From Polyangia bacterium (GTDB taxonomy: Bacteria > Myxococcota_A > Polyangia > Nannocystales > Nannocystaceae): a stretch of 64,000 nt of DNA. Shown here piece by piece: positions 9,391 to 19,204 of the stretch. The DNA is taken from positions 558,001 to 622,000 of the forward strand of contig JAUIFF010000003.1 of NCBI GenBank assembly GCA_030429545.1, written 5' to 3'. Under the pieces are notes generated by a model, which was given only the letters and a program-made list of their open reading frames with translations, was not told where the DNA came from and made no database searches. Position numbers and translations under genes: made by a program. Numbering within the stretch: the first letter of the stretch is position 1; every line of letters starts with the position of its first letter.

Positions 9391-10818
9391 CTAGTTTACC
9401 CGCACGGTCCCGACATTGTAGTCGTCGCCCGCCTTCATGTCGGCGCAACATTTGTCACCGCCCAGGGTGATCGTCCACTTTGCTCCGCTTTTAAACGTGA
9501 ACTCGTAGCGACCGAGTGGCACATCGGTAAAGGCAAACGAACCGTCGGACCCGGTCACCGCAGATTTTTTGAAGGGGTTGGTCGAGCACGGGGTTTCGCC
9601 CTCCTTGTGCATCATCCGCGGCGACTGGCAAACTTCGATTGGTACGTTCGCCATTGGGCCCTTGCTGTTGGCGAGCTTGCCCCGGATCGAGGCTGTTTGA
9701 ATTGCTCCGACCTTGTCTGGAAGTTCAGGTCCTTGACCCTGCACATAAATTGCCTCGATGCTGCCTGGCAACTGCGGCACCGTGCCCTGAGGCCAGTACT
9801 TCACTTCGCCGTCGCTGCTGATCACCATCGGGCCGCCCTCGGTCGCGATCCACGAACGACCCTGGCTGTCGACAAAAAAGTCGTTGAACTGGCCGGTTTT
9901 GGGAATATCGCCACTGTCGGTTGAGAAGCTTCGCGTGCCGCCACCACCGAGGGTCAGCCACATCACCGACTTGTACCCCAGGAGCTGTAGCCGCCCCTTT
10001 GGGCCCATACCGATGTGATTGGCGCTGAGGTAGCTATCTCCGGTCGAGATTTCATACCACTTGTCACCGGTGATTTTGAGCGGCTTGGTGGCCTCGATAT
10101 ACAGCGCGCCGTCGGCTAGCAAGGCCTCCCCGAGGTAGAGCGGGTCCTTTTCGCTACCGGTATTGACGGTCGACCAACGCTTATTTTCATATACATGGAT
10201 TGCCTGATGGCTCAGCAGCCACACCCGGCCCTCGGCGTCGACAAGCATGTCCTGAAACGACCCCTTCACTAGCGGATCGATCTGCTCTTTTTTGATTTCC
10301 TGCCACATGCCGTCGACAAATAGCCCCAGGCCGTACAGGCCCGTTACCCAAACCTCGTTGTTGGGACCCACGGCGATCCTGTCGAACAAGGTGCCCCCGC
10401 CCTTGCCGTCGATGGTCTTGACCTTGCCATCCTTGAGGTTGTGAATTTTGTAGGCGGTCAACAGCCACAGACTGCCGTCGGGTGCGGGTGCGAGGTCGCG
10501 GATTTTGTCGGGTGTGCCCTCGACCTTAGAGAACACGCCGGCATCGAGTTTGGTGAGACCTCCGCCCTCAACCGCGAAGTAGGCCGGGCCGGGGGTTGGT
10601 GCTGGCGGGACAACCGGGCCGGCGGGTTTGGGCACCACCCCACGCGGCTCGAGCTCGCGTAACTCTCCGGCGACAGCCCGGCTCGCCGCCTCGGGTGCGG
10701 CTTCGGGTGCGGGCGGAGGAACAGGAGCATCGCTTTGCTCCCCGCCAAAAAGGGCGTCACAACCCCCGGAAAAAATGGAACATGCAGTTACAAGTGTGAG
10801 GGCGTGGGTGCGTGCCAA
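9391..10818 (-). CDS. Lipoprotein with beta-propeller and C-terminal carboxypeptidase-regulatory-like domain
   Basis: The TTG start at 10818 is preceded by GGAG at a proper distance and opens a lipoprotein signal ending FSGGC. A Pro/Ala-rich linker (about residues 28-75) leads into repeated blade-like segments such as LAPAPDGSLWLL, IAVGPNNEVWVTGLYG, MLVDAEGRVWLLS and FFVDSQGRSWIAT, each with the Gly-x-x-Trp strand typical of two-component-regulator or NHL-type propellers. The last 80 residues (IRGKLANSKGPMANVPIEVC, SDGSFAFTDVPLGRYEFTF) look like a carboxypeptidase-regulatory/Cna-B-like beta domain. No catalytic motif is visible; a sensing or binding role at the envelope is likely. It is convergent with the amidase gene, with only 35 nt between them. 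Confidence 0.75.
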   Translation of the reverse strand: MARTHALTLVTACSIFSGGCDALFGGEQSDAPVPPPAPEAAPEAASRAVAGELRELEPRGVVPKPAGPVVPPAPTPGPAYFAVEGGGLTKLDAGVFSKVEGTPDKIRDLAPAPDGSLWLLTAYKIHNLKDGKVKTIDGKGGGTLFDRIAVGPNNEVWVTGLYGLGLFVDGMWQEIKKEQIDPLVKGSFQDMLVDAEGRVWLLSHQAIHVYENKRWSTVNTGSEKDPLYLGEALLADGALYIEATKPLKITGDKWYEISTGDSYLSANHIGMGPKGRLQLLGYKSVMWLTLGGGGTRSFSTDSGDIPKTGQFNDFFVDSQGRSWIATEGGPMVISSDGEVKYWPQGTVPQLPGSIEAIYVQGQGPELPDKVGAIQTASIRGKLANSKGPMANVPIEVCQSPRMMHKEGETPCSTNPFKKSAVTGSDGSFAFTDVPLGRYEFTFKSGAKWTITLGGDKCCADMKAGDDYNVGTVRVN

Positions 10819-10913
10819 GGCGTTCTCCGTGGGCCGGGTATACAGGCCTGAGCGGCCACAGACAAGCCGCCAGTGCAGTTGAGCTACACTGGCAGATTCG
10901 AGCCGGTATCGGC

Positions 10914-12806
10914 TCAGAGTTTTTCGGCTACGCGCACAATGATCGTACCGGGGGCATCACCCTGGGGCACGATGAACTTGGTGCGATAGATTTTGTCCTC
11001 GTCGTCGCGGATGTACAAAACAGATTCGCCCGCCGGCAGCTTGTACTTCTCGTGGATGTCGTCGGCCGTGCCGGCAATATCGATCTTGGAGACCTTGCAG
11101 TTGGCAGTCGCCTCGGGACAGTCGTAAAAGCCCGGCGCGCTGTAGTTGTAGGCATCGCCGTCTTGAAGGTCCTCGGGATGGATGAAGTACAGGTACGACT
11201 TTTCGTCGGGCGCGACGCGATAGTAAAAGTCGACCTTGCCGTTGTTCTCCTTGTAGTTGCCGAGCAGTAGGTCGGAGATAAGCGACGCTTGCTCCTGCAA
11301 AAACGGCCGGGTCGACTCGGTGATCTGCTCGCCGGTAAGGCCAATGGGAATGCCGTAGAGGGTGAACTCGACATCGGCCTCCCCCTCGGGAATGTCCCCG
11401 CCCGGCGGGGTGTGGAGCGCAACCTGGGCGACCTCTAGGATGAGTTCCCAAAGGTACTGGTTTTCGGGCGGATTGCCGATGTCGAACAACACATCAAACA
11501 CGGCCCAACCCGGCGGGTTTTGGTTGTCGTTGTCCTCGTGCGGGCCGATGTACACGCGTGCTGCGTTGAAAAAGCACACGCCAAACAGCTCGGTGTAGCA
11601 CTCGTAAAACACCCGATCGTTGTACTTGTAGCGTGCGCCCAAAATAATCGTGTACTCGAGCAACCACTTGTCGAGCAGCCAAGCTGACCCCGGGAACAGG
11701 GCCGGAATTTGGGCCATGTTTTCGGGAATGTTGTCCTGGCAGGCGTCGTCGGCCGAACACGAGTTGATGTAGGTCTCTTCCTCAAAAATCGCGAATTTGA
11801 GGTCGACCGTCGGGTTGTCGAGCACCCCGTCGATCCAAAATTTGTTGGGGTCGTTAAAGTCGAACTCGAGCTCGTCGTCGTACGAGGGGCCGACTGTATC
11901 GGCAAGGATCGACATGTAGTCCTTGTCGCGCGAGACATCGAGGCCGTCGAGCAGGCGAATGTTGGAGTCGGCGATGACCGTCATGGCAAAGTCGGGACCA
12001 AGGGCCTCGGCCTGGGGGACAAACCCGGGGGCAATCATTCCGGGGTGGTCGCCGATTGGCCCGTAGGTCTCGCCGAGCGGGGCAAAGTCAAACAGTGCGT
12101 CGTGCATTGTCACCGGCATGTGCACGCCGTCTTCGGGCATGTTGGGGTGCGAGCCCAACAGCGAACCCTGCATCGATTTGGTCAGGTTCTCGGTGTCGAT
12201 AAACTCGTCGGTGCGCTCGATCCCGAGGGAGTCGGCCAAAATCTGATTGAACCCGCCACCTAGGTCGAGGAAGCTTGCCACGCCCTCAAGGCCCTCGATC
12301 GACGTACCTGTCACATCGGCGTTGGCCGGCGTCATGGTCAGCAAACGGACGAGTGAGTACTCGGGGCTCGACTCCCAGTTGGGACCAAAGCTCTGCCCGA
12401 GTTCGGTCTGCGAGCAATCGTGGTTGGGGTCGGGGTTGTCCTGCTGCCAGTCGGTGCCGCAGGCATTTTTGATTTCGTTGAGCGAGTTGACGAGCAGCGG
12501 CGTGGTGTCGACTTCGAGCAGCAGGATATCCTTTGCATATTCACCAAATAACTCCTGGGCCTGCTCCTTGTTGAGCGTGAGCTTGAGGGGCTCGGTCGGA
12601 GCTTCGTTGAGACGCAGCTCAAACTCCCGCTCGTCGCCGAATTGGTCGGGCCCTGCGGTTTCTTCGGTATCTGACTCGGAAGTCTCGATCCCGGTACCGG
12701 TGTAGCTGTCGGTCCCTGAATCGGTCGCGCCGATGGCTTCGCCACTGCCACAGGCGGGCATCCAGATCATTGCACATGCTAGAAAAATCGAAGTTGTACG
12801 TCGCAT
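10914..12806 (-). CDS. Large lipoprotein of unknown function
   Basis: A 630-residue protein starting MRRTTSIFLACAMIWMPAC, a lipoprotein signal with Cys at about position 19, followed by a Gly/Thr/Asp/Ser linker to about residue 55. The rest is a large folded region with no motif I recognise. It has several Cys (for example NSCSADDACQDN and CYTELFGVCFF) that could form disulfides, and long aromatic-rich segments (WLLDKWLLEYTIILG). The C-terminal 100 residues (KSYLYFIHPEDLQDGD, DIHEKYKLPAGESVLYIRDDE) look beta-rich. The gene points away from the DUF1501 operon and lies 95 nt before the propeller lipoprotein on the same strand, so the two could be co-transcribed. Function is not assigned. Confidence 0.75.
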   Translation of the reverse strand: MRRTTSIFLACAMIWMPACGSGEAIGATDSGTDSYTGTGIETSESDTEETAGPDQFGDEREFELRLNEAPTEPLKLTLNKEQAQELFGEYAKDILLLEVDTTPLLVNSLNEIKNACGTDWQQDNPDPNHDCSQTELGQSFGPNWESSPEYSLVRLLTMTPANADVTGTSIEGLEGVASFLDLGGGFNQILADSLGIERTDEFIDTENLTKSMQGSLLGSHPNMPEDGVHMPVTMHDALFDFAPLGETYGPIGDHPGMIAPGFVPQAEALGPDFAMTVIADSNIRLLDGLDVSRDKDYMSILADTVGPSYDDELEFDFNDPNKFWIDGVLDNPTVDLKFAIFEEETYINSCSADDACQDNIPENMAQIPALFPGSAWLLDKWLLEYTIILGARYKYNDRVFYECYTELFGVCFFNAARVYIGPHEDNDNQNPPGWAVFDVLFDIGNPPENQYLWELILEVAQVALHTPPGGDIPEGEADVEFTLYGIPIGLTGEQITESTRPFLQEQASLISDLLLGNYKENNGKVDFYYRVAPDEKSYLYFIHPEDLQDGDAYNYSAPGFYDCPEATANCKVSKIDIAGTADDIHEKYKLPAGESVLYIRDDEDKIYRTKFIVPQGDAPGTIIVRVAEKL

Positions 12807-12901
12807 CGCCGAAGCTCGACACTAGCATGAAACACGAAGTACACGCAGTTGCCGAACATTGATACGCAACTGCAAATGTATGTGTGTCTACAAACGACAT
12901 A

Positions 12902-12941
12902 CGCCCCGCGAAGCTACTTCGCAGGGCGCTGTGGCTTTTTT
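12902..12941. terminator. Possible terminator hairpin after the DUF1501 gene
   Basis: CGCCC-C-GCGAAG pairs with CTTCGC-A-GGGCG around a CTA loop (12902-12928, one internal mismatch). A T-run (12936-12941) is on the plus-strand side, while the gene that ends here is on the minus strand and has only a weak T-rich tail. Stem is clear; direction and function are uncertain. Confidence 0.5.
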
Positions 12942-12955
12942 ACGCAAATGTTCGC

Positions 12956-14260
12956 CTAGCCGAACAACGACATTTTCTCATCTTCGGGAATGAGAATTGG
13001 GAACTGGCGGCTGACCTCATGGTCGCTGATGCCGGCGAGTTTACGCAGGTCGTGATGGATGTGGTGGGGCTCAATAAAGATCCCGCCGTCGTCCACGGCC
13101 AAACTCCCGGGGTTGACCTTACGGGCGTTGTGACGCTCGTCGCTGGCCCCAATCACGCGATTGCCCTGGATGCCCTTGCCCATCAACATGGCGCTGGAGA
13201 TGGGCCAGTGGTCCTTGCCGTTGCCATCGTTGTAACCCGGCGTCCGACCAAAGTCAGAGCCGACAAACACGACCACGTTTTGCCACACACCCTGGCGCTG
13301 GGCCTCCTCGTAGATAAAGTCGATTCCGTTGAGGAGGTTGAGCAGGCGGGGAATGTGGGTCGCATCGTGGTTGCCGTGGGTGTCGTAGCCACCGATGCTC
13401 ATGTTGACAGAGGTGGCAATCCCGGCCTTGTAGGCCGCCAAAGCAACCTGTGCCTGACGCTCGAACCCGTTGTTGGAGAGCTCGGGCAGGTACTGCTGCA
13501 ACTTCTTGAGCTCCTCCGAGCCGGCCCGACCCGACCACAAAAGGTCGAGGGAGTGCTGCACCTGCGGGAGTTTTTCGACCTCGCGCAGATGATTGTAGCG
13601 CTCCTCCTGGGCCGACTTGATCAGGCTGTTCGCGGCCGGGGAGTGGAAGGTCGCAGCCTCGTCGTCGGTGTTGTAGCGGTCGGGATAGGCGATCCGAGCC
13701 AGGGCGTTGGTGTTGCCACTACGTGTACGTGCAACCAAACCCATGGTCTCATCGTAGCCGCCAAAGCTGAGGAACGTCATCGGCAGGTCGCGGCCACGGG
13801 CCGAACTGTGAATTGCCCCAAAGGCGGGATAGCCCTCGGCTAGACGCCCGCTGGCGATATGCCGGGTGCCGCCGTCGTGGCCGTTGGTCCGCATGTTGAT
13901 GCCGTTGAGCACCAACAACCGTTCGTAGTGCTTGGTAAAGAAATCCCGCATGGCGTTGGGGTTTTCTTCGGTCCCGAGCGGTGCATAGCGAATGTTCCCC
14001 GCCTCCTCGATATCAGCCGCAAAGTACGACTGGTTCATCGGGTCGACTTCGTCTTCGCTGAGCCTGCCCTTTGGGTCACACAGCGAAGTCGGGTCCCAGC
14101 CGCCACCGGCGTGGATGATCATAAAGAAGGTGCCGGCATAGGGCTCTAGGCCCAGCGGCTCGAAGTGCACGTTGCCACGACGCGAGCGGCCAAAGACAAC
14201 GGGAGAGGCGACACCAAAGCCCGCGAGGGCTGCCAAACTGAGAAATTTACGGCGATCCAT
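12956..14260 (-). CDS. DUF1501 family protein with Tat-like signal
   Basis: Starts MDRRKFLSLAALAGFGVASP, a twin-arginine-like export signal, with AGGAG well placed upstream of the ATG. The body has the DUF1501 pattern, a sulfatase/alkaline-phosphatase-like fold: FFMIIHAGGGWDPTSL near the N-terminus, NGHDGGTRHIASG, SIGGYDTHGNHD, and VVFVGSDFGRTPGYNDGNGKDHWP near the C-terminus with candidate metal ligands. It begins 12 nt after the stop of the large cytochrome-like gene, forming a two-gene operon. In Planctomycetes and Myxococcota, DUF1501 genes are regularly paired with such cytochrome-type genes. The joint function is unknown; periplasmic or surface polymer processing has been suggested for these pairs. 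Confidence 0.85.
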   Translation of the reverse strand: MDRRKFLSLAALAGFGVASPVVFGRSRRGNVHFEPLGLEPYAGTFFMIIHAGGGWDPTSLCDPKGRLSEDEVDPMNQSYFAADIEEAGNIRYAPLGTEENPNAMRDFFTKHYERLLVLNGINMRTNGHDGGTRHIASGRLAEGYPAFGAIHSSARGRDLPMTFLSFGGYDETMGLVARTRSGNTNALARIAYPDRYNTDDEAATFHSPAANSLIKSAQEERYNHLREVEKLPQVQHSLDLLWSGRAGSEELKKLQQYLPELSNNGFERQAQVALAAYKAGIATSVNMSIGGYDTHGNHDATHIPRLLNLLNGIDFIYEEAQRQGVWQNVVVFVGSDFGRTPGYNDGNGKDHWPISSAMLMGKGIQGNRVIGASDERHNARKVNPGSLAVDDGGIFIEPHHIHHDLRKLAGISDHEVSRQFPILIPEDEKMSLFG

Positions 14261-14272
14261 GGTCTTCGTCTC

Positions 14273-16582
14273 CTATTCGTGCAAGAACCGGTAATCGGCC
14301 AGTAGGTAGGTCACCACACCCATCCACGCGCGGATGGTGTAGTCGGGGTCGTTGACGATTTGCCGTTCCTCGGGAAGCGGCTCGCCGGTCCACCAATCGG
14401 AGGTTGTCCGGCAGGTGTTGGGCAACGATGTCGAGTAGCTCTCATCGGCGAGGCCGGCCTTGCCGTCCTCCCAAATGGCGACAAACAACTCGAACGCGCG
14501 GTTGACCTCGGGCCCATTGAGTTCGACCTGCTCACCCAAAATGTGCAGATACAGGTATTGGATGTTGGCCTTGAGGGCATCGGTCACCGCCGGTACGGCA
14601 AACCCATTTTCCTCCTCGGGGACAAAGCTGGGCTCGACGTAGGGGAACAACAAACGGTCGGCCGGGGACTTCGAGAAGTCGCGGGAGGTGGCCCAACAAC
14701 CCATTTCGTTGGACATCCGCGTGGCGATGTTGGCCATCAGACCGTTGGGTTCGTCGATCCGCTCGATGATCGAGTCGGAGTCGATACCCCCGTAGAAGAT
14801 CCGGTACTCGTTGCCGCTGAGGAGGTAATCGGTTCCGTTGACACCATTGCGCCACGGGTACCCGGTGACCGCCTCGATCTTGCGATGAAGCTGCTCGGGG
14901 CTGAGGAACTTGGCGGTGCCGAGCTTGCTGAGCTCGGTCAGGCGTTCCTCCGAATCTTCACTGGTGTTTTGCGCCCGGAAGTAGGGCGACTTGACCAACT
15001 CTTTGATGACGACCTTGAGGTTGTAGCTGCTGTCGCGGAACTTGCTGGCGATGTCATCAAGTATTTGCTGTTGCACCTTAAACGCGACCAGGTCGGCCCC
15101 GTAGCTGTCCATCGACGGGTCGTTGGGCTCGACCAGGGCCTCGCGCCCGGTGATGCCGCGGTACATGATTTGCACAACCGAGAGGGCAAACCGCTCGTCG
15201 TTCGCAATCTGCTCGCCGAGCCACTGGATGCTTGTTGGGTAGTCGCCCTCGGGGAGGTCGCTGCCCTCAAAGCCAGGTAGCCGCATATCTCCGTACCAGC
15301 CCTCTTCACGCGGGGCGTAGGTACCCGCCTGCGACCAGTTTTGGAAGGTCCCGGCAATCGGGTCGATGACGCTGTGACAGCCCTTGCAGTCGTTGGCGTT
15401 CATCGTCGGGTTGGGGAGGTTGCTGATGCTCTCCGAATCAACCGGACGCTCGCCAACCCGCAAAATGTCGGTGGCGAGGAAAAACAGCAACGTCATGCGG
15501 GCGCGATGGCGGTTGCGGTTGGTGTCGGTGGTGGGGAACCGGTTGAGGAACATCGCCGACGACAACACCCCGGCATGGGGCAGCGCCGTGCCGTCTGAGG
15601 CCTGCAGGGTTGCGGTTTGCAACTCCCAAGGGTCGTTCGGATCTTCCCACGAGATGTTGTTGAACACCCCGTAGGTCTTCGCGGCCCCGGGGTTGACAAC
15701 GACGTAGGGCGCCGTGACGACACCGGTAAACGGCAGGTCATTGGCGACGAGGTATTGAATGAGGTGGAGGTTTTCGCGGGCCACACCGACGTTGGCGTAA
15801 AACCGCTGCTCCTCCAACACGCCCTCGGGAAGCTCGTTGAACCAGTAGGCGTTGGGATACGCGGTGCTGTCGAGCAGGTCGATAGCATCGGCCCCTGGCA
15901 GGTAGCGATCGGTGAGCAGGATGTCGTTCCACAGCTCGGTAAGCCGCTCGTAGAACTCCTCCTCCTGCAACATCTCGTCGAGCACGGGGTCGAGCGCCTC
16001 GATGCCGAGGTCTCGGACGCGCGCCACCTCTTCAGAGGTTGGCAGCCGGCCAACGAGAGCGAGTGACGCCTTGCGCAGGGTTTCTTGTTCGTTGAGGAGG
16101 GTGACACCCGCGAAGAACTCGGCCGAGGCTACGCTACTGTCGCAACGGACAGGTTCTTCTAGTTGTACCATCAAGCTTTCGAGGGCCTTGTACTCGTCGC
16201 TGCCCGGCTCGAGTTGCATGCCCCCGCCGTGCTCGATGCCCTGCAATGTTGGTTTGGCCAACAACAGCGGGACGCCGTCGACCTCGATGCGGGCCAGGTT
16301 TTCGAGGACCGCGAGGTTGGTCTCGATGTAACCGGGCCAGTCCGAAGACCGCAGGATGAACTCGGTGTGCGAGGCTTGCCCCTGCGAGTTGTGACAGGAG
16401 AAACAGGTCTCGCTCATGAAGGTCGACCAGACCTCAGTCTGGAAATACTCCTCCGTCGAAACACAGTCCCCACCACTGTTACACCCGGCAAAGCCCATCG
16501 CGACGCCGGAGACGGCTGCCACACTGAGCAGTGCCCCGGTCCACCACGATCGGCGATGCTTATTGATTGGCTCGCGTGCCAT
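14273..16582 (-). CDS. Large c-type-cytochrome-like protein (DUF1592/DUF1588/DUF1585 type)
   Basis: ATG 16582 is chosen over an upstream frame opening at 16630 because AGGAG precedes it and it begins an export signal (MAREPINKHRRSWWTGALLSVAAVSG) ending GFAGC, a probable lipoprotein site. The 769-residue product has two heme-attachment motifs: CFSCH near residue 60 and CKGCH in the middle. Flanking segments match the planctomycete-type modules in order: ALVGRLPTSEEVARV, RARMTLLFFLATDILRVGERP around the second heme site, and VVIKELVKSPYFRA near the C-terminus. It is the first gene of an operon with the DUF1501 gene. Such proteins are extracytoplasmic and probably redox-active; substrate and partner are unknown. 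Confidence 0.8.
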   Translation of the reverse strand: MAREPINKHRRSWWTGALLSVAAVSGVAMGFAGCNSGGDCVSTEEYFQTEVWSTFMSETCFSCHNSQGQASHTEFILRSSDWPGYIETNLAVLENLARIEVDGVPLLLAKPTLQGIEHGGGMQLEPGSDEYKALESLMVQLEEPVRCDSSVASAEFFAGVTLLNEQETLRKASLALVGRLPTSEEVARVRDLGIEALDPVLDEMLQEEEFYERLTELWNDILLTDRYLPGADAIDLLDSTAYPNAYWFNELPEGVLEEQRFYANVGVARENLHLIQYLVANDLPFTGVVTAPYVVVNPGAAKTYGVFNNISWEDPNDPWELQTATLQASDGTALPHAGVLSSAMFLNRFPTTDTNRNRHRARMTLLFFLATDILRVGERPVDSESISNLPNPTMNANDCKGCHSVIDPIAGTFQNWSQAGTYAPREEGWYGDMRLPGFEGSDLPEGDYPTSIQWLGEQIANDERFALSVVQIMYRGITGREALVEPNDPSMDSYGADLVAFKVQQQILDDIASKFRDSSYNLKVVIKELVKSPYFRAQNTSEDSEERLTELSKLGTAKFLSPEQLHRKIEAVTGYPWRNGVNGTDYLLSGNEYRIFYGGIDSDSIIERIDEPNGLMANIATRMSNEMGCWATSRDFSKSPADRLLFPYVEPSFVPEEENGFAVPAVTDALKANIQYLYLHILGEQVELNGPEVNRAFELFVAIWEDGKAGLADESYSTSLPNTCRTTSDWWTGEPLPEERQIVNDPDYTIRAWMGVVTYLLADYRFLHE

Positions 16583-16977
16583 GTATGCTCCTATCCTCAA
16601 TCGCCATCCCGCCACGAGATGCAGACACAATCATAGGGTTTATCGGTGAAATACCGCAAGCGAATCGTTGTTTGAGCAACTTGTCAACGCACGGGGGCGG
16701 GCATACCCGAACCTGCGGGCCGGTGAGGGCATAACCCCTCCGTGCAAATCGTGCATGAGGATCCTCAATATGCTTCAAAAGCCGCCCGAGTTGCTGTGTA
16801 GCGAACTTTGGCAATCGTCCGTCTTCCAGCCATGAGGCCGTTTCGGGCATGGCGACACAACCGGGGGCTGGCCACCACGACAGGTTGTTACATGCAGATT
16901 ACATGACCAAAGAGACAGATCATTCCGCGCATGCCCGTCGGTGCCAGGCATGTGCATTTGCAAGCAGCGCTCCGGCT
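16583..16977. other. Intergenic region between two minus-strand genes
   Basis: About 395 bases carrying the 5' region of the cytochrome operon and the 3' region of the ZU5/EGF-like lipoprotein gene. I see no convincing open frame and no hairpin with a T-run. A copy of the dispersed motif TGCATTTGCA lies at 16953-16962. Confidence 0.5.
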
Positions 16978-18297
16978 TTAAGTCGTCGACCCGGTGTCGG
17001 TATCGGAGTCTGAATCGGTATCCGTCATGCCGCCGGTCGTCGGATCGGTCGTGCTCCCGTCGGTCGTCGGATCTTCGGTCGTCGGATCGGTCGTCGATGT
17101 CGTCGGGTCCTCGGTCGTCGGGTCCTCGGTCGTCGGGTCCTCGGTCGTCGGGTCCTCGGTCGTCGGGTCGGGGCCCGTTGTCATGGGCTCGGGTGTTTCG
17201 CACTGAAACGTTTCGCTGTTGCAGACATCTTCACCGGAACAACCGGGGGCACAGGAGCCGCCGCAGCCATCATCACCGCACTGTTTGCCATCGCACTGGG
17301 GTACACAGGCACAGGACAGCGGCTCCTCGCCGGGGGCATAGCCATCGTTGCACATGCAAGATGCGCTACCGCCAGACTCGACACACATGCCGCGCCCCGA
17401 GCAGGTTTCTTTGAAGCACGGCCCGGTCTTAAATCCAAAGTAGCCAATGTTGGTGACGAAGTCGCCACTGCCAACCCCGACCAACACGGCCACCGGAGTG
17501 TCGACCTTGTCGATCAAAAACGGGCTCACATCAAACTCGATCGAGCTGGAGTTGAGTTGGATCGAACTGCTGATGAGGCCACTGACACACCCAGCCGTCA
17601 CCGCCCCACCCGAGACATTGTCGATGCTAAAGCCGCAGTGCGTGCTGTTATCGGAATTGTCGTTGAGCGGCCGATTGTAGGCCCCGGCCATATCGTACGC
17701 CGTCAACACAATGTCGCTAAACGGGTTGGCGGTGTCGGGCGTAAAGTTCATGGTCAGGCTGCCCGTATGGGTTTGCATGTCGGACAAACTGGTGGGGTCG
17801 ATGGCGAGCTCCGGCGCCGCGAACTCGCCGAGTAGGTCGCCGGCCTCGGCCAGGGCAAAGTCGCCAAGGCGGATGATATGAGCCTGGGCCTGGGAGCCGC
17901 TTTCAACCGGAATAAATGCACTTACACGGTCTTCGATGCCGTGTAGGACCGCCGGGTCCTCGGCATCACTTGCATCGTCAACTTGAATGACGGCGGGGAT
18001 TTTGAACTGCAGGTCGGTCGGCTCGATCACCACGGCCGTGCCAACCTGCGAAAAATCCCGGCGACCGAGGTCGTTCTCACTTTTGGCGATCGTGATCGTG
18101 CGCTCGACACTCAGCGCCCCCTCGGGGACGATGAGCGTAAATCCGTGGGCAGACACGGTCCCACCTTCGGGGCCGATGACGACTTCGGATCCACCCCCGC
18201 ACGACAACACACCGGCGAGTACACCAACAGCTAGTGCACCACCGCCGAGTGTTGCTGTTGAACAAAGCGAGCGAACCAACCGGCGTGCATCCATCAT
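16978..18297 (-). CDS. Lipoprotein with ZU5-like and EGF-like segments and Thr/Asp repeat tail
   Basis: The frame opens at 18375, but the tandem ATGs at 18297/18294 directly precede a lipoprotein signal ([30 protein letters not shown]). Next is a ZU5-like beta segment ([22 protein letters not shown], here shortened to its key GGTVSAHG), a central domain with [12 protein letters not shown], then a Cys-rich EGF-like part ([22 protein letters not shown]) and [10 protein letters not shown]. The last 70 residues are low-complexity TTEDP repeats ending in Thr/Asp/Ser. No membrane-anchoring C-terminus follows the repeats, so attachment is via the lipid. A surface adhesin-like or binding role is inferred. 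The DUF434 gene lies 49 nt upstream on the same strand. Confidence 0.75.
   Translation of the reverse strand: MMDARRLVRSLCSTATLGGGALAVGVLAGVLSCGGGSEVVIGPEGGTVSAHGFTLIVPEGALSVERTITIAKSENDLGRRDFSQVGTAVVIEPTDLQFKIPAVIQVDDASDAEDPAVLHGIEDRVSAFIPVESGSQAQAHIIRLGDFALAEAGDLLGEFAAPELAIDPTSLSDMQTHTGSLTMNFTPDTANPFSDIVLTAYDMAGAYNRPLNDNSDNSTHCGFSIDNVSGGAVTAGCVSGLISSSIQLNSSSIEFDVSPFLIDKVDTPVAVLVGVGSGDFVTNIGYFGFKTGPCFKETCSGRGMCVESGGSASCMCNDGYAPGEEPLSCACVPQCDGKQCGDDGCGGSCAPGCSGEDVCNSETFQCETPEPMTTGPDPTTEDPTTEDPTTEDPTTEDPTTSTTDPTTEDPTTDGSTTDPTTGGMTDTDSDSDTDTGSTT
17101..17170 (-). repeat. 15-bp tandem repeat encoding TTEDP
   Basis: CGTCGGGTCCTCGGT is repeated exactly four times (17101-17160) with a partial fifth copy; degenerate copies extend back to about 17040. 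On the minus strand it encodes the Thr-Thr-Glu-Asp-Pro tail of the lipoprotein. The exactness at DNA level suggests recent slippage and likely length variation between strains. Confidence 0.95.
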
Positions 18298-18346
18298 AGC
18301 TTCTATACCATGGCCAACGATGTTCGCGGGGACGTTCGCGGATATC

Positions 18347-19084
18347 TCAAACCGGGGGTTTTGCGAGGTCCACAAGCCTCACCTGAGGGATCGGGTCGAC
18401 GGGATCGCGGATTATTTCGCTGGCGACATCGACCCATGCTCGACAGTGATCGAGTATCCAAGCGTCGCTGGTAGCCACCGCACAGTCAGCAGCTGCGAGT
18501 TCGCGGTCGGGATTGTTGACCAGCTGTGCAGTCCACGGCCAACCCCGCTCCTGCGCAACTTCTTCGAGGAGAGCGCGCAATCGGCCGCTGTTGCCAACCG
18601 GCCGGTCGAGCCACCAATGCACCGGCCCCACGCCCGCGCGCTGCAGCCGGGCACCGATCCGTTGGATCGCCTGCTCGGTCTGCGACACCGTTCGGTACGA
18701 GCCGTGCACACTGGCGAGGTCGCGCAGGGCTTTGTCGCGACCCTGCAACACCAGCCCACCACTCAACGCCGTCTCGACAGTGATCAGCAAATTGAAGCCA
18801 TCGATTTGCAACGGCTTGCCGCCGAGCTGGGCGAGCGTCCGTTGGCGAGCGTGACGAACTTCCCGGGCGGTATCTGTGCATGCACATCGATACACGGCCT
18901 TGCGTTGGCGCGCTGTCAACTGGTGGCGATCTCCAACCAGCTTGAGTGCGGCTTGACCAGCATACCCACGGGTGAGCAGCCAACTATAGTCGAGGACAGC
19001 TGTTTGCAGGGACAGTTGGGCTTCGGGTCCAAACGCAGCCGCGTCCTCCGGTGCCAAACCACGGTTGCGATCGCTACGCGCCAT
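18347..19084 (-). CDS. DUF434 domain-containing protein
   Basis: A 245-residue soluble protein from ATG 19084. It has the block order I associate with DUF434 and its C-terminal partner domain: [67 protein letters not shown] and [10 protein letters not shown]. The Asp-rich conserved points ([17 protein letters not shown]) recall a PIN/NYN-like nuclease arrangement, but that is inference. It is transcribed divergently from pncB with 120 bp between the starts, and its stop is 49 nt before the ZU5/EGF-like lipoprotein start. Function unknown; the family call comes from remembered motifs. Confidence 0.75.
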   Translation of the reverse strand: MARSDRNRGLAPEDAAAFGPEAQLSLQTAVLDYSWLLTRGYAGQAALKLVGDRHQLTARQRKAVYRCACTDTAREVRHARQRTLAQLGGKPLQIDGFNLLITVETALSGGLVLQGRDKALRDLASVHGSYRTVSQTEQAIQRIGARLQRAGVGPVHWWLDRPVGNSGRLRALLEEVAQERGWPWTAQLVNNPDRELAAADCAVATSDAWILDHCRAWVDVASEIIRDPVDPIPQVRLVDLAKPPV

Positions 19085-19204
19085 GGCGACGTCCCCCGTT
19101 CGGGTTCGACCCTATCCCCCGGGGCAAGCCAGTTGTTCGCATCCACGCCCGTACCATTGATTCTCCCGTCGCAGCTCGCCGGCAAGAGTGTACCCTTGAG
19201 CCCC

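Noticed and set aside
17040..17170. Repeat tract as a CRISPR array
   Set aside because: Units are 15 bp without spacers and encode a peptide repeat.
17987..19204. N-terminal extension of nicotinate phosphoribosyltransferase
   Set aside because: The frame is open, but it is antisense to DUF434 and the lipoprotein gene and does not match the enzyme; the family start is at 19205.
19085..19204. GTTCGA-containing stretch as a tRNA
   Set aside because: Only one arm-like element; no cloverleaf can be drawn.
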